A stretch of 64,000 nt of DNA. Origin: Kutzneria kofuensis. Lineage in GTDB: Bacteria; Actinomycetota; Actinomycetes; Mycobacteriales; Pseudonocardiaceae. A program made the translations under genes and the position numbers. Below the pieces are notes generated by a model. That model did not search any database and was not told the origin of the DNA. It was given only the letters and a program-made list of their open reading frames with translations. Where the stretch lies: positions 3,660,038 to 3,724,037 of the forward strand of contig NZ_JACHIR010000001.1 in NCBI RefSeq assembly GCF_014203355.1, read 5' to 3'. How positions within the stretch are numbered: the stretch's first letter is position 1; each line of letters opens with the position of its first letter. Of this stretch, positions 54,295-63,482 are shown in pieces.

Positions 54295-55187
54295 TCGATC
54301 CTCGACGGCTGCGGGTGCTGCGGGCGCTGGCCGACCACGGCACGGTGACCGCGGCGGGGCGGGCGCTGCACCTGACGGCGTCCGCCGTGTCGCAGCAGTT
54401 GGCGGCGCTGGAGGCGGAGACCGGGCAGCAGTTGCTGCGGCGCAAGGGCCGGCGGGTGTGGCTGACGCCCGCCGGCGAGTTGCTGGTCGTGCACGCCAAC
54501 GCCGTCGCGGCCGAGCTGGAACGGGCCGAGGCCACGCTGGCGTCGTTCGCCGCCGGCGTGCGCGGCCCGGTCCGGCTGGCCAGCTTCGCCTCGGCGATCA
54601 CGCAGGTGGTGGCCCCGGCCGTGGCCGAGCTGCGGGCGAACGCGCCGGACGTGACGCTGCTCGTGCAGGACGCCGAGGGGCACGCCAGCGTTCCGCTGCT
54701 GCTGGACGGTGAGATCGACGTCGCCATCACCGAGGAGTACCGGCCCGCGCCGCAAACCGACGACCGCCGGCTGAAGCGTTTTCCCCTGTACGCCGAGCCT
54801 TTCGACGTTGTGCTGCCGGAGGACCACCGCCTGGCGGATGAGTCCGAAGTGGACGTTAGTGCGCTCGGCGGCGAGGACTGGATCGCTCCGCTGCCCGGAA
54901 ACCCTTGCCGCGACGTGCTTTTGCTCGCCTGTTCCGACGCACGGATCCGCCACACGTCCGACGACTTCAGCGCCGTCGTCGCGCTGGTCGCCGCCGGCGC
55001 GGGCGTGGCTTTGGTGCCGCGCAACGCCTTCACGCGGACACCCGGCGCGGTTGCCGTCCCCGTCAAGGGGAACCAGTCGTTGCGCCGGGTGTTCGCCGCC
55101 GTTCGCAAGGGAAGCGAGGACCACCCGCTGATCCGGCTGGTCCTCGCCGCCCTGGTGCGCGGTCAGGGAGTCGCGACCACCCCGTAG
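54291..55187 (+). CDS. LysR-family regulator of the tdh-kbl operon
   Basis: It encodes 298 aa. The N-terminal helix-turn-helix ([37 protein letters not shown]) is followed by a LysR substrate domain. It is the third gene of the tdh-kbl transcript with a 4-bp overlap, an unusual place for a LysR regulator, which is usually divergent. Control of its own operon is inferred. Its 3' end overlaps the convergent RCC1 gene by 25 bp. Confidence 0.85.
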
Positions 55188-57469
55188 CCGCCGTCGCCGA
55201 TGGTGGTGACACCGGTGATGATCCCGCTACCCGGGAAGTCGATGTCGTACACCGTGCTGTTGGTGCTCAGCACCCGGTCGGGGTGGCCGGCGGCGATCTC
55301 CCTGATCGGGCCGATCTTGGGGATCTCCGCGCCGGCCATGCTGTTGGTGTACATCTGACCGTCGTTCCACTGCCAGGGCGTGCCGTCGGCCAGGATGCCC
55401 CGGGCGCCGTCCACGTCGGTGACATCGCGCTGCACGTGAGCCACCGTGCCGGTCGCGGCCGGCAGCGAGACCGGCCCGTCCTTCTCGTCGTTCAGGCCCA
55501 ACGCGCCCCAGCGCCACACGCTGCCGTCGCTCTTGCAGAGCACGACCCGGGAGCCGAGTTCGTCACACCCGAACAGGCCGAAGACCTGCACCGGCGCCGC
55601 GGAGGCGCAGGACGGGTCGGCCCCCGGGGTGGGCCCAGCCGTCCCGAAGCACTTGCCCAGGTCGGCGTGGGTCCCGATGCCCAGTGCGCCTCGGGAGTTG
55701 TCACCCCAGCTCCACACCTTGCCGTCACCAGTCATCGCGTACCGCGCGACGCCGGCGCTGTTGCTGGTCGACCGGGACACGGCGATCGCCTTCACGTTGT
55801 CCAGGTTCGGCACCTGCACCGGCGAGCCGGCGATCAGGTTGCCGTCCGTGGACCCGGTGCCGAGCTGCCAGGTGGAGTTCACGCCCCACGTGTAGACGTG
55901 GCCATCGGCGCTGAGCGCCATCTCGTCGGCGATGGCGACGATGTTGCTCAGCCCCGGAATCCGCACCGGCAACGCCGAGTAGAACGCGGGCGGCGGATAG
56001 GCGTACGGGTAGCCGGTCGGCCCCTCGGCGTGGCCGAACTTGCCGATGCCCAGCTGTCCCTCGCCGTTCTCGCCCCACGACCACACGGTGCCGTCGGACT
56101 TGAGGGCGTAGACGACCTTCCCGTCCGAGCCGCCGACGATCGACTTCACGTCGCTGAGCCCGTACGTGAACGCCGGCCCGGACTTGTAGTTGGCGTCGGT
56201 CGTCCCGTTGCCGAACTGGCCCGAGTCGTTCTGCTCGATGCCGAACGCGCAGTTCGCGGTGCACGCGTGAAGCGACGGCGCGAAGTAGCCGGCCAGGTCG
56301 ACGATCATGTCCAGCTGCCCGGACAGGTTGTTGAGGTCGATCGCCCGATCGCCGCTGACCGGCACGATGGCCAGGTTCGCCGACGTCTGCCAGGGCACCA
56401 GGTTCAGGTTGCTGACGCCGGGCTGCGGCGCGCTGTCGGCCCAGGCCGTGACCACAGTGGACTGGCTGACGTTGGTGCCGGTCAGGTTGGTCACCGCGGC
56501 CGTCGCTCCGGCCGGCAGCCAGCCACTCAGGTCGAGCTTGCGGGTCTGCCCCGACAGGATCGGGTGGTTGGGACCGCCGTACATGTCCCGGGTTTCCAGC
56601 ACCCGCGCCGGGTACAGCGAGTAGAAGGCCTGGGTGGACGTCGGCGAGTAGTAGCCGGCCAGGTCCGCGATCAGGTCGACCGACCAGTAGGAGTTGGTCA
56701 GCTTGACCTTCCGGTCCGGGCTCAGCTGCACGGTGACGAGATTGGGCGTGTTCTTGCCGGCCACCAGGTTCAGGTTGGACGCGTCCGGCCGGCTCTGGTC
56801 GGCCGGATAGGCCGTCACGAAGGTCGGGCCGGTCACGTTGGTGGCGGTCAGGTTGAACACCGCGGCCGTCGCACCCGCGGGCACCTTCGAGGACAGGTCG
56901 AGGGTGACGGTGCCGCCCGCGCCGAGCGGCGAGGAGTTGCGGGTGTCCACCATGCGCTGCGGGGTCAGCGGCGTGTACTTCGAACCGGTGCCCGGTGCGT
57001 AGTAGCCGGCCAGGTCGACGATCGCGTCGACGGCGAAGGGGCCGGCGCCGACCCAGATGCCCTTGTGGTCGCCGTGTCCCATCGCGACGGTCACCAGGTT
57101 GGCCCGGGTCTCGCCGCTGTCGAGGTTGAGGCTGGACGTGCTCGGATCGCCTTGGTCGCCCGGTCCGGTGGCCAGGAAGGTCGCGTCGTCCGGGTTGGTG
57201 CCGGTCAGGTTGAACACCACCGCGGTGGCGCTGTCCGGCACGAGACCCGCCGGGATGTCGACGTGCCGGCTGGAGTACTTCGGGATCTTGCTGCTGTTCC
57301 GGCTGTCGAAGATCCGGGTCGGCGGCAACGGCGTGAAGACCGCGCCCGAGTCGGGCAGCGCACCGGTGTCCTGAGTGGACAACGGCGTCGCCGCCTGTGC
57401 CGGCGCGACCACGGACAGTGCCACGGCGGCGGCCGTGGTGAACAGGATGGTGATTCTGCGAAGTGACAC
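55163..57469 (-). CDS. Exported DTR-repeat / RCC1-propeller protein A
   Basis: It encodes 768 aa from the GTG at 57469, set by GAGG 5 bases upstream. A Sec signal peptide (ITILFTTAAAVALSVVAPAQA) is followed by three tandem repeats of about 110 aa, each running from a PxRxxDTR-type start to DLAGYY/F. A Cys-x3-Cys hinge (ACTANC) leads to an RCC1-like region with repeated ALKSDGTVWSWGENGEGQLG-type blades. Such proteins are surface or secreted; no catalytic domain is seen. It is the last of four paralogues on this strand and appears intact. Confidence 0.8.
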   Translation of the reverse strand: MSLRRITILFTTAAAVALSVVAPAQAATPLSTQDTGALPDSGAVFTPLPPTRIFDSRNSSKIPKYSSRHVDIPAGLVPDSATAVVFNLTGTNPDDATFLATGPGDQGDPSTSSLNLDSGETRANLVTVAMGHGDHKGIWVGAGPFAVDAIVDLAGYYAPGTGSKYTPLTPQRMVDTRNSSPLGAGGTVTLDLSSKVPAGATAAVFNLTATNVTGPTFVTAYPADQSRPDASNLNLVAGKNTPNLVTVQLSPDRKVKLTNSYWSVDLIADLAGYYSPTSTQAFYSLYPARVLETRDMYGGPNHPILSGQTRKLDLSGWLPAGATAAVTNLTGTNVSQSTVVTAWADSAPQPGVSNLNLVPWQTSANLAIVPVSGDRAIDLNNLSGQLDMIVDLAGYFAPSLHACTANCAFGIEQNDSGQFGNGTTDANYKSGPAFTYGLSDVKSIVGGSDGKVVYALKSDGTVWSWGENGEGQLGIGKFGHAEGPTGYPYAYPPPAFYSALPVRIPGLSNIVAIADEMALSADGHVYTWGVNSTWQLGTGSTDGNLIAGSPVQVPNLDNVKAIAVSRSTSNSAGVARYAMTGDGKVWSWGDNSRGALGIGTHADLGKCFGTAGPTPGADPSCASAAPVQVFGLFGCDELGSRVVLCKSDGSVWRWGALGLNDEKDGPVSLPAATGTVAHVQRDVTDVDGARGILADGTPWQWNDGQMYTNSMAGAEIPKIGPIREIAAGHPDRVLSTNSTVYDIDFPGSGIITGVTTIGDGGYGVVATP

Positions 57470-57562
57470 ACGTACCTCATTCGCCGTGCGGGTGGTGGCG
57501 GGACCACCGTCGGCCCCGCCACTACCCGCCTCATCGCCAGCCGATACCGGCATCGTTACTGG

Positions 57563-59834
57563 TCAGCCGCGCACCGCGGCACCGGAGTCGCCGATGGACA
57601 CGATGCCCGCCAACGACTCGATCTTCCTGGGCGTCGGGACGGTCTCGAACCGGTTGCCGTCGCCGAACTCGCCGGTGGAGGAGTGGCCCCACGCCCGGAC
57701 CGTGCCGTCCGAGCGCAGCGCAAAGCCGGACGTCACACCGCCGGCCAGCTGCGTCACGGAGTCCAGGCCCTGAATCTGTTCAGGATTCGCGCGCTCGCAG
57801 TCGGTCTGGCTGCACCCCGAGCCGTCGCCGAGCATGCTGTCGGCCTCGTAGCCCCACGCCCACACGGTGCCGTCGGACTTGAGGCATAGTTGGCGTAGAC
57901 CGGGAAGGCGGTCGTCCGTGCCACCGCGGCCACCCCGGTCAGACCCGGCACCGCCGCCGGGCGATGTTCTGGTCGGAGGAGTCCTGACGATGGCCCCACT
58001 GCCAGACCGCGCCGTCGGCCGTGAGCACGAGCCCGCCGGCGATCGCCTTGACCGTCGGCAATCCGGGCACCTTGACCGGAACGGACGATCCGCGACCGCT
58101 CGTGCCGGTGCCCAACTGGCCGATGGTGTTGTCGCCCCAGACCCAGACGCTGCCGTCGGATTTGAGGGCGTAGCCGTTGCGCTCGTCGCCGACGATCGCG
58201 GTCACGTGGCTCAGAGCGTCGATGCGCTCCGGTGTCTTGGCGATGTAGCTCTCGTCCGACTTGCCAGAGCCGAGCCGGCCGTTGGTGTTGCGACCCCAGG
58301 CGTACACGTTGCCGAAGTTGTCGAGCGCCAAGCCGTGCGAGATGGCCACGATCTTCACACTGGACAGGATCTGCACCCGCTCCGGGATCGGGTTGTAGTA
58401 CCCCTGCGCCGTAGCCTCGGAGCCGACGCTGTCCGGCGTGTCGGCCCGGCCGGCCAGGCCGTTGCCGAGCTGACCGGTGGTGTTGTCGCCCCATGCGTAG
58501 ACCCGGCCATCCGAGGTCAGCGCGTAGGTCACGCCCTCATACGCGGTCACCTGCGTGACATCGCTGAGGCCGTAGACCGTAGTGGAGCCGTGCGCGATCC
58601 ACCGGTCGGTCGTGCCGTCGCCGAGCGAGCCGGTGTTGTTGTAGCCGGCGGTGACCGCGCACTTCGCCGTGCAGGTGGGGAAACTCGGCGCGAAGTAACC
58701 GGAGATGTCGACGATCGCGTCAACCTGGCCGGCCAGGTTGCCGATCTCGAGGCCGTGGCTCGGGCTGAGCGCCACTACCGCGGCGTTGGCCGAGATCTGT
58801 CCCTCTTCCAGGTTGAGCACGCTGGTGTCGGGTTCCTGGGTGAGCGACGACCACACCTTCAGGAAGGTCGACTCGGTCACGTTCGTGCCCGTCAGGTTGA
58901 GCACAATGCTGGTCGACCGATCGGGCAGCCAGCCCCGCAAAGTCATGTCGTGCACGCCGCCTTCGGTGATCGGCTCACGCGGATTCCCGTTGGCGTCCCT
59001 GGTGTCCAGCGCGCGGAACGGGATCAGCGGGTAGAACCGGCTGCTGGCGTCCGGCGCGTAGTAGCCGGCGAGGTCGGCGATCAGGTCGACCCGGCCGAAG
59101 GCGTTGGTGAGATCGACCTTGCGGTCCGCGCCGAGCTTCACCGTGACCAGGTTCGGCGTGTTCTTGCCGGCGGCCAGGTTCAGCGTCGAGGCATCCGGTT
59201 TCGCCTGTCCCGTCGGATATGCCGTGACGAAGGTGTCCCGGATGACGTTGGTGCCGGTCAGGTTGAACACCGCGGCCGTCGCGCCGGCCGGCACCGACGA
59301 CGACAGATCGAGAGTGACAGTCCCTTGTGGACCGACGGGACCGCTGTTCCTGGTGTCCAGCACGCGTTTTCCGGACACCGGCTGGTAGTTCGAGCCGTGC
59401 GCCGAGTAGTAGCCCTCGACGTCGACGACCAGGTTCAGGCCGGCCGGGCCGGTGCGCAGTTCGAGCCGGCCCTTGGCGCTGGTCGCGGTGACCAGATTGG
59501 CCCTGGTCTCGCCGCCGGCCAGGTTGAGACTGGAGGTCGAGTTGAAGACGTCGCCGACGGAGACCCAGGTCGAGCCGTCCGTGTCGGTACCGGTCAGGTT
59601 GAACACCACCGCGGTGGCGTCAGCCGGCACCAGATCGGTCGGCGCCGGCACGAAGACGTCGCCGTGGGCAGCGATCTTGTGGCCGGTGGTGCGGCTGTCG
59701 AAGATCCGGGTCGGGTTGACCGACGTGTAGCCCAGGCCGGCCGGCGGCTGGGCCTCGGCGGCCTGCGCGGCCGGCGTGGTCAGACACAGTGTGGCAACGG
59801 CTGCCGCCGTCAACGTCACGAGCAAGCGTGACAT
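57563..59834 (-). pseudogene. DTR-repeat / RCC1 protein B, broken by two single-base deletions
   Basis: The ATG at 59834 follows AGGGGG and opens a frame with signal peptide (LLVTLTAAAVATLCLTTPAAQA), three DTR repeats, hinge PTCTAKC and RCC1 blades. It stops at 57939 after SSDQNIARRRCRV. The homologous protein continues in a second frame (VPGLTGVAAVARTTAFPVYANY) and then, from about 57887, in a third (LKSDGTVWAWGYEADSM and on to the stop at 57563). Each shift needs one missing base, near 57960 and near 57887. The intact protein would be about 756 aa. Real decay and sequencing error in GC-rich tracts are both possible. Confidence 0.8.
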
Positions 59835-59945
59835 GCAAATCCCCCTTGCACTACACGGAAAGTAGGCCATGGAGGTAACGCCGCCGCGCCCCGCCGCGGT
59901 TGCCTGCCGAAGGGGCAACTTCGGTGCGGGACGCGGCGGTCGTGA

Positions 59946-62177
59946 TCAGGAGTTGGCCACGTAGGCGCCACCGGTGCCGAGATAGGTGGCCCCGGAGACG
60001 CCGGCAATCAGTGCGGGCGTTTCACGGTCGCCCTCCGACAGCCGGCCGTCGCCCAGCGCGCCACCATTGCCATTGCCCCAGGCATAGACGGCGCCGTCGA
60101 ACATCAGCGCGTAACCGGTGGAGAAGTTGCGGTTGGAGATGGCGCGCACGCCGGAGAGGTTGCCCACCCGGCTCGACGCCACCCGGCCGTATTCGTCGAA
60201 CTGCCAGACGGTGCTGTCCTTCTTCAGCACGTACGGACCCGAGACGGTCGACGCGTCGGTCAGACCCGCGACCTGAACGGGCACGAACGTGTTGTCGTCG
60301 AAGCCCCAGTGCCACACCGAGCCGTCCGACTTCACCGCACTGTGGACGGAGATCGACACCACGTCGGTCATCCCCGACACCTGGACCGCCGTCGGGTCCG
60401 CGCACCCGGGCCGGGACGCGTTCCAATCGGTGCCGTCGAAGCAGTTGTCGAAGCCGCCGTGCTCGCCGTCGCCGAGCTCGTTGTGGAAGTTGGAACCCCA
60501 GCTCCACACCGAGTGGTCGGCCTTGAGCGCGACGTGGCCCGCGATGGCGACGATGTCTTTGAGCCCCTTGACCTGCACCGCAGACCGGCTGAACAGGGAC
60601 GTGTCGAGGTCGCCGGTGCCGAGCGCGTACCCCCGGTTCGAACCCCACGACCAGACCGTGCCGTCGGACTTCAGCGCCACGTGGTCGCCGATGACCTTGA
60701 CGTCGGTCAGACCCGGTACCTGGGTCGGCATGGCGGTGACGTATCTCGGCACATCAGGGGTGTCGCGGTCGAGGATGACCGGCGTCTCCCCCACCACGTC
60801 AGCGCCCCAGGTCCACACCGTGCCATCCTCGGCCAGCGCGGTGTAGCCGTCGTCGTACCGGTTGCCCTCGATCGCCTTAACGGCAGGCAGACCGTAGACG
60901 CCGGCCGGCTTGCGCGGCTGCGACGAGGTGGTGCCGTCACCGGCCTGGCCGAACGTGTTGTCGCCGAACACATGCGCGCAGTACTGCTGGCACGACGGGA
61001 CCGACGGCGCGAAGTAGCCGGCCAGGTCGATCACCACGTCCTGACTGCCGGCCAGGTTGAACACGAGCATCTTGGTCTCGGGGCTGAGCGCGACCACCGC
61101 CGCGTTCGACGAGGTCTGGCCGGGAACCAGGTTCAGGATGCTCGACGCCGGCCGGGTCTCGTTCTCCGGATAGGCGGTCAGGAACGTGTTCTCCGTGCCG
61201 AACGTGCCGGTCAGGTTGAACACCGCCGACTTCGCCGTCGGCGGCAGCCACTTGCCCAGGTCGAACAGCAGGTTCTCGTTGGCGCCGAACGGGATGCGCG
61301 ACTCCCAGCCGTTGCGGGTGCGGGTGTCCATCACCCGGATCGACGCCATCGGGTAGAAGGACTGGGCCGAGTCCGGCGAGTAGTAGCCGGCCAGGTCCGC
61401 GATCAGGTCCACCGAGTAGTAGGCGTTGGCCAGCGTCACCCGTCGGTCCGGGCCGACCGGCACGGTGACCAGGTTCGGCGTGTTCCGGCCGGGCGCCAGG
61501 TTGAGGTTGGACGCGCCCGGCTTCGGCTGCCCCGCCTGGTAGGCGGTGACGAACGTCGACCCGGTCACGTTGGTGCCGGTCAGGTTGAAGGTCGCGGCCG
61601 TCGCCCCCGCCGGCACCTGTGAGGACAGGTCGAGCGTGACCGTGCCGCCGGGCCCGACCGGCGCGGAGTCGCGCGTGTCCAGCATCCGGTGCGGCGACAC
61701 CGGCGTGAACTTCGAGCCGTGGCCGGGCGCGTAGTAGCCCTCGACGTCGACCACGACGTCCACGGCCCACGGGCCGGCCCAGATGCGCACTCCCGGGTAC
61801 TGGCCGGGAGTGATCGCCGCGGTGACCAGGTTGGCCCGGACCTCGCCCTGGGCCAGGTTCACGTTGGACGTGCTCGGCTCGTAGTCCTGCTCAGCCGGCC
61901 CCACGGACAGGTACGTCGCGTTGTCGGGGGCGATGCCGGTCAGGTTGAACACCACCGCGGTGGCGTCCGACGGGACCACGCCGTTGAGGGTGATGGGCAC
62001 GAAGCCCCGCGCCGGAATCCGCCCGTGGCCTCGGCTGTCGTACACCCGGGTGGGCGCGATGGCCGTGTACTGACTGCCCGAGGGCGGCTGGGCGGTGGCA
62101 GCCTGCGCCACGACCGGCACGGCCAGCGCCGCGGTGGTGGTCAGCGCGGCTAGCACCGCAATCCGTTTCAGTGCCAC
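59946..62177 (-). CDS. Exported DTR-repeat / RCC1-propeller protein C
   Basis: It encodes 743 aa from a GTG at 62177. The Shine-Dalgarno GGAG lies inside the last codons of remnant D, so translation may once have been coupled. The signal peptide (IAVLAALTTTAALAVPVVAQA) precedes three DTR repeats (TRVYDSRG, HRMLDTRDS, IRVMDTRTR), the hinge PSCQQYC, and RCC1 blades (LKSDGTVWSWGSNRGYALG, FDGAVYAWGNGNGGALGDG). It is intact and paralogous to A. The role is unknown; a binding surface on the cell exterior is inferred. Confidence 0.8.
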   Translation of the reverse strand: MALKRIAVLAALTTTAALAVPVVAQAATAQPPSGSQYTAIAPTRVYDSRGHGRIPARGFVPITLNGVVPSDATAVVFNLTGIAPDNATYLSVGPAEQDYEPSTSNVNLAQGEVRANLVTAAITPGQYPGVRIWAGPWAVDVVVDVEGYYAPGHGSKFTPVSPHRMLDTRDSAPVGPGGTVTLDLSSQVPAGATAATFNLTGTNVTGSTFVTAYQAGQPKPGASNLNLAPGRNTPNLVTVPVGPDRRVTLANAYYSVDLIADLAGYYSPDSAQSFYPMASIRVMDTRTRNGWESRIPFGANENLLFDLGKWLPPTAKSAVFNLTGTFGTENTFLTAYPENETRPASSILNLVPGQTSSNAAVVALSPETKMLVFNLAGSQDVVIDLAGYFAPSVPSCQQYCAHVFGDNTFGQAGDGTTSSQPRKPAGVYGLPAVKAIEGNRYDDGYTALAEDGTVWTWGADVVGETPVILDRDTPDVPRYVTAMPTQVPGLTDVKVIGDHVALKSDGTVWSWGSNRGYALGTGDLDTSLFSRSAVQVKGLKDIVAIAGHVALKADHSVWSWGSNFHNELGDGEHGGFDNCFDGTDWNASRPGCADPTAVQVSGMTDVVSISVHSAVKSDGSVWHWGFDDNTFVPVQVAGLTDASTVSGPYVLKKDSTVWQFDEYGRVASSRVGNLSGVRAISNRNFSTGYALMFDGAVYAWGNGNGGALGDGRLSEGDRETPALIAGVSGATYLGTGGAYVANS

Positions 62178-62181
62178 GGTT

Positions 62182-62900
62182 TCAGTCTCCAATGATCGCA
62201 AAGCCGTTGGTACCCAGGGCAGCCACACCGCTCACGCCCGGAATCCGCACCGGCGTAGGCTCTTGCTGAAGTACTCGCCGTCGCCGAGCTGGCCGTCCTG
62301 GCGCCAGCGGCGATCATCCGCACGTCGGCCAGGTCCTTGCCCCGAACCGGATTGTCCACATGGGACGACGGTGTCGAGCTGTCACCCAGTTCGCCGTAGG
62401 AGCCATGGCCCCAAGCTCACACGTGTGGTCCGACCGCAGCACGTGGTTGGCGCCGTTCGCGGCCACCGTCACCGCGTCGTTCACGCCCGGCACCCGCACC
62501 GGGGCGTTGTCCTGGTTCGGGTATTCGCGCCGGCCCCATCGCCACACGGAGCCGTCGGATGGCTCGGGGTCTCCCCGGCGCGCAGGTTCACGGTGGGCGT
62601 CGCCGTGAAGACGCCGCCGGACTGCTGCACGCTGCGGAACGTCGGGCCGTCCGGGTTCGTCCCGGCCACGTTGACCAGCACCGCGACCGCGTCGTCGGAC
62701 ACCGGCGGCACCGTGAAGCTGACGTTGCCGCGCGCCGCGATCCGGTCTCCCGGGACCCGCGTGTCGTGCAGCCGAGTCGGGCTCACTGCCGTGAACGACA
62801 GCCCCGACGACACCTGCGGCGCTGCCTGCGCCACCGGTGCAAGTACTGAAGATGCCGCGGCGACCGCGACCACGAGCACGCCGATCCCGGCGAGCGACAT
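62182..62900 (-). pseudogene. DTR-repeat / RCC1 protein D, remnant with large internal deletion
   Basis: The ATG at 62900 follows GGGGGAG. A signal peptide (IGVLVVAVAAASSVLAPVAQA) and most of one DTR repeat (TRLHDTRVPGDR ... VNLRAGETP) are present. The frame then breaks near 62565, and the sequence continues in another frame with an RCC1 blade (SDGSVWRWGRREYPNQDNAPV, PGVNDAVTVAANGANHVLRSD). Further shifts lead to the family-typical end VRIPGVSGVAALGTNGFAI with stop at 62182. Repeats two and three and most of the propeller, about 500 residues, are missing. Confidence 0.75.
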
Positions 62901-63029
62901 GACTCCCCCTGCGATGGACCCTCCCCGACCCGCCGCGAAGTGTCGCACGGGGACGATGCCCCCACCAGCGTTTCCGCAGGGCAACCGAACAGAACCGAAC
63001 GCGATGCTGAGGATGTGGGGGGCGTGGGA

Positions 63030-63068
63030 GCGAAGCCCCCACCTCGGGGGTCTGGGGTCGTCCCCCAG
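63030..63068. terminator. Pair of small GC hairpins downstream of tRNA-Thr
   Basis: CCCCC-ACCT-CGGGGG (about 63036-63050) and CTGGGG (63052-63057) pairing with CCCCAG (63063-63068) lie 54 to 90 bp beyond the 3' end of the minus-strand tRNA. They may end the tRNA transcript. The rest of 62901-63121 shows no gene. Confidence 0.45.
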
Positions 63069-63121
63069 AACGAAAGGCCGGCGACCCGGCCCGCGCTCTC
63101 CGCGGGCACACCTGGCCCGGA

Positions 63122-63193
63122 GCCGGCGGCGGGACTTGAACCCGCAACCCCTCGCTTACAAGGCGAGTGCTCTGCCAATTGAGCTACGCCGGC
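63122..63193 (-). tRNA. tRNA-Thr (TGT anticodon)
   Basis: The 72-nt minus-strand sequence folds fully: 7-bp acceptor stem (GCCGGCG / CGCCGGC), a 4-bp D stem (GCTC/GAGC), a 5-bp anticodon stem (CTCGC/GCGAG) with loop CTTGTAA, and a 5-bp T stem (GCGGG/CCCGC) with TTCAAGT. The anticodon TGT reads the threonine codon ACA. CCA is not encoded. Confidence 0.95.
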
Positions 63194-63482
63194 ATGGCCG
63201 CCTCGACAGCCGCGGCTAATCGTAAAGGCCTCACGCTGGCATCACCTGCGTCTTCTGGTCTGCTCAGGGTAGAACCGGATTCCTCCTTCCGGAGGTCGAC
63301 TCAGCCTCCCGGGTGGCGCTCACCGGCGCTGACCAGGGCAGAAGCGGCGGGCACGGCCGGTGGTCGGCGTCCGCCGATCGGGGTAACCCGGCGGAGCGTG
63401 TCGGAGACCACGTCGCCGCCCTTGCAACGGTTGGGTGAATGGGGCCGATCCTGCGTACGGACGATCGAGGAGGGAACGGGTA

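Larger units (their letters stand above)
55163..62900 (-). repeat. Tandem array of four paralogous DTR-repeat/RCC1 genes
   Basis: Reading along the minus strand: D (broken, 62900-62182), C (intact, 62177-59946), B (broken, 59834-57563), A (intact, 57469-55163). All share signal peptide, DTR...GYY repeats, Cys-x3-Cys hinge and RCC1 blades, with gaps of 4 to about 110 bp. The array is best explained by repeated gene duplication. Confidence 0.85.

Noticed and set aside
54905-57466. Very long open frame (about 850 codons) on the plus strand opposite gene A, and similar ones opposite B and C
   Set aside because: It is Arg/Gly/Val-rich low complexity with no family features. The minus-strand frames have signal peptides, ribosome sites and paralogy. 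It is a GC-bias shadow.
55163-62900. CRISPR-like or satellite repeats in the RCC1 region
   Set aside because: The repetition is at protein-domain level with diverged DNA; there are no regular short direct repeats with spacers.
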